Program-made: the position numbers and the translations under genes
NCBI GenBank assembly: GCA_025356615.1
Contig: JANXSH010001225.1
Span: forward strand, 1 to 6,274
From: Planctomycetia bacterium
GTDB lineage: Bacteria > Planctomycetota > Planctomycetia > Gemmatales > Gemmataceae
DNA length: 6,274 bases
Direction of reading: 5' to 3'
The notes under the pieces: model-generated
What the model was told of the DNA's origin: nothing
Seen by the model: the letters and a program-made list of their open reading frames with translations, nothing else
Databases searched by the model: none
In this document: positions 6,067 to 6,274 of the stretch, in pieces
How positions within the stretch are numbered: position 1 is the first letter of the stretch
Layout of the letters: each line of letters opens with the position of its first letter

Positions 6067-6077
6067 GGGCAGCCTCG
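6035..6077 (-). repeat. 43-bp direct repeat, copy 2 (gene start region)
   Basis: Second copy of the block at 3566-3608, at the start of the upstream WD40 gene. Upstream of 6077 the two genes have unrelated leaders. Confidence 0.9.
6073..6076 (-). promoter_or_regulatory. Ribosome binding site of the 659-aa WD40 gene
   Basis: GAGG on the minus strand, six bases before ATG (6064-6066). It supports this start over later in-frame Met codons, as does the signal peptide. Confidence 0.6.
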
Positions 6078-6113
6078 TTGCTGGAAAGGATCAATCGCCC
6101 AAGAAGAAGCTCA

Positions 6114-6138
6114 CCACAGAGTCACAGAGGACACAGAC
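6114..6138. repeat. Short CACAGAG tandem repeat in the leader
   Basis: On the plus strand CACAGAG occurs at 6115-6121 and 6123-6129, and the near copy CACAGAC at 6132-6138, with a period of 8-9 bases. It lies in the predicted 5' untranslated leader of the WD40 operon. Similar 'accacagagncacagag' strings are, from memory, scattered in intergenic DNA of various environmental bacteria; I cannot check that here. Confidence 0.5.
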
Positions 6139-6153
6139 TAGGGTTTAGGAGTT

Positions 6154-6182
6154 ATTTTATCGGCGCAAACCCAAGCCGGCAA
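6154..6182 (-). promoter_or_regulatory. Putative sigma-70 promoter of the WD40 operon
   Basis: On the minus strand TTGCCG (6177-6182, 4/6 to the -35 consensus), a 17-base spacer, then TAAAAT (6154-6159, 5/6 to the -10 consensus). Transcription would start near 6147, giving a leader of about 80 bases before the ATG of the 659-aa gene. The AT-rich -10 stands out from the GC-rich surroundings. Confidence 0.45.
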
Positions 6183-6208
6183 AGGAGGAACGATATAGTC
6201 TCCTTGCC
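6178..6208. promoter_or_regulatory. Inverted repeat overlapping the -35 box
   Basis: Arms GGCAAAGGAG (6178-6187) and CTCCTTGCC (6200-6208) pair over nine bases with one bulged A, around a 12-base AT-rich centre. It overlaps the putative -35 element, as an operator might. It could instead be a terminator hairpin for a gene beyond the right edge, but the following minus-strand bases have no real U-tract. Confidence 0.35.
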
Positions 6209-6274
6209 AAGTCTTTGAAAAACGTGCCCTCAGCGAAGCAGTTTGCGTCGATCCACGCTTACTGAACAAACGCT

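Noticed and set aside
6230..6274. End of a minus-strand gene entering from the right (open frame to TGA at 6230-6232)
   Set aside because: Only 14 codons are visible, too few to support a gene.

Overview
The window is GC-rich. It pairs a compact minus-strand tRNA array with two large, tandem, secreted WD40 beta-propeller proteins. The signal peptide, long WD40 array and C-terminal HEAT-like module (conserved 'GPDETVRLFTNRLKPRPPVDAKR'-type region) are typical of large paralogous families in planctomycetes, especially Gemmataceae-like genomes. That assignment is inferred from protein style alone.

Layout: positions 1-276 hold no recognisable gene, are partly AT-rich, and contain a curious cluster of restriction sites resembling a cloning polylinker. 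A hairpin with a T-rich tail on the minus strand (262-301) probably ends the tRNA transcript. Positions 334-967 hold five good tRNA genes and one degenerate tRNA-like gene, all on the minus strand. In transcription order they are Glu(UUC), Lys(UUU), Lys(CUU), Gly(GCC), the tRNA-like element (UAG) and Pro(GGG). None encodes CCA, and four of them share the same bases directly after the discriminator. Positions 968-1104 are intergenic and carry a GC hairpin followed by eight T on the plus strand.

Positions 1105-6066 hold two tandem paralogues on the minus strand, transcribed right to left. The upstream copy (6066 to 4087, 659 aa) carries a signal peptide and about 14 WD40 blades, then stops just after a run of nine C. 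Its HEAT-like C-terminus survives in another frame (4072 to 3620). One extra C (or two fewer) would restore a single product of about 815 aa. The downstream copy (3597 to 1105, 830 aa) is intact, with seven C at the equivalent place. The two genes lie 22 bp apart and share a 43-bp identical start region including the ribosome binding site. A plausible sigma-70 promoter with an overlapping inverted repeat lies at 6154-6208, so the pair probably forms one operon. 

The most interesting points are the C-tract frameshift (sequencing error, phase-variable switch or slippage site), the twin-propeller secreted architecture, and the unusual features of the tRNA array. No defence system, mobile-element gene or CRISPR array is visible.
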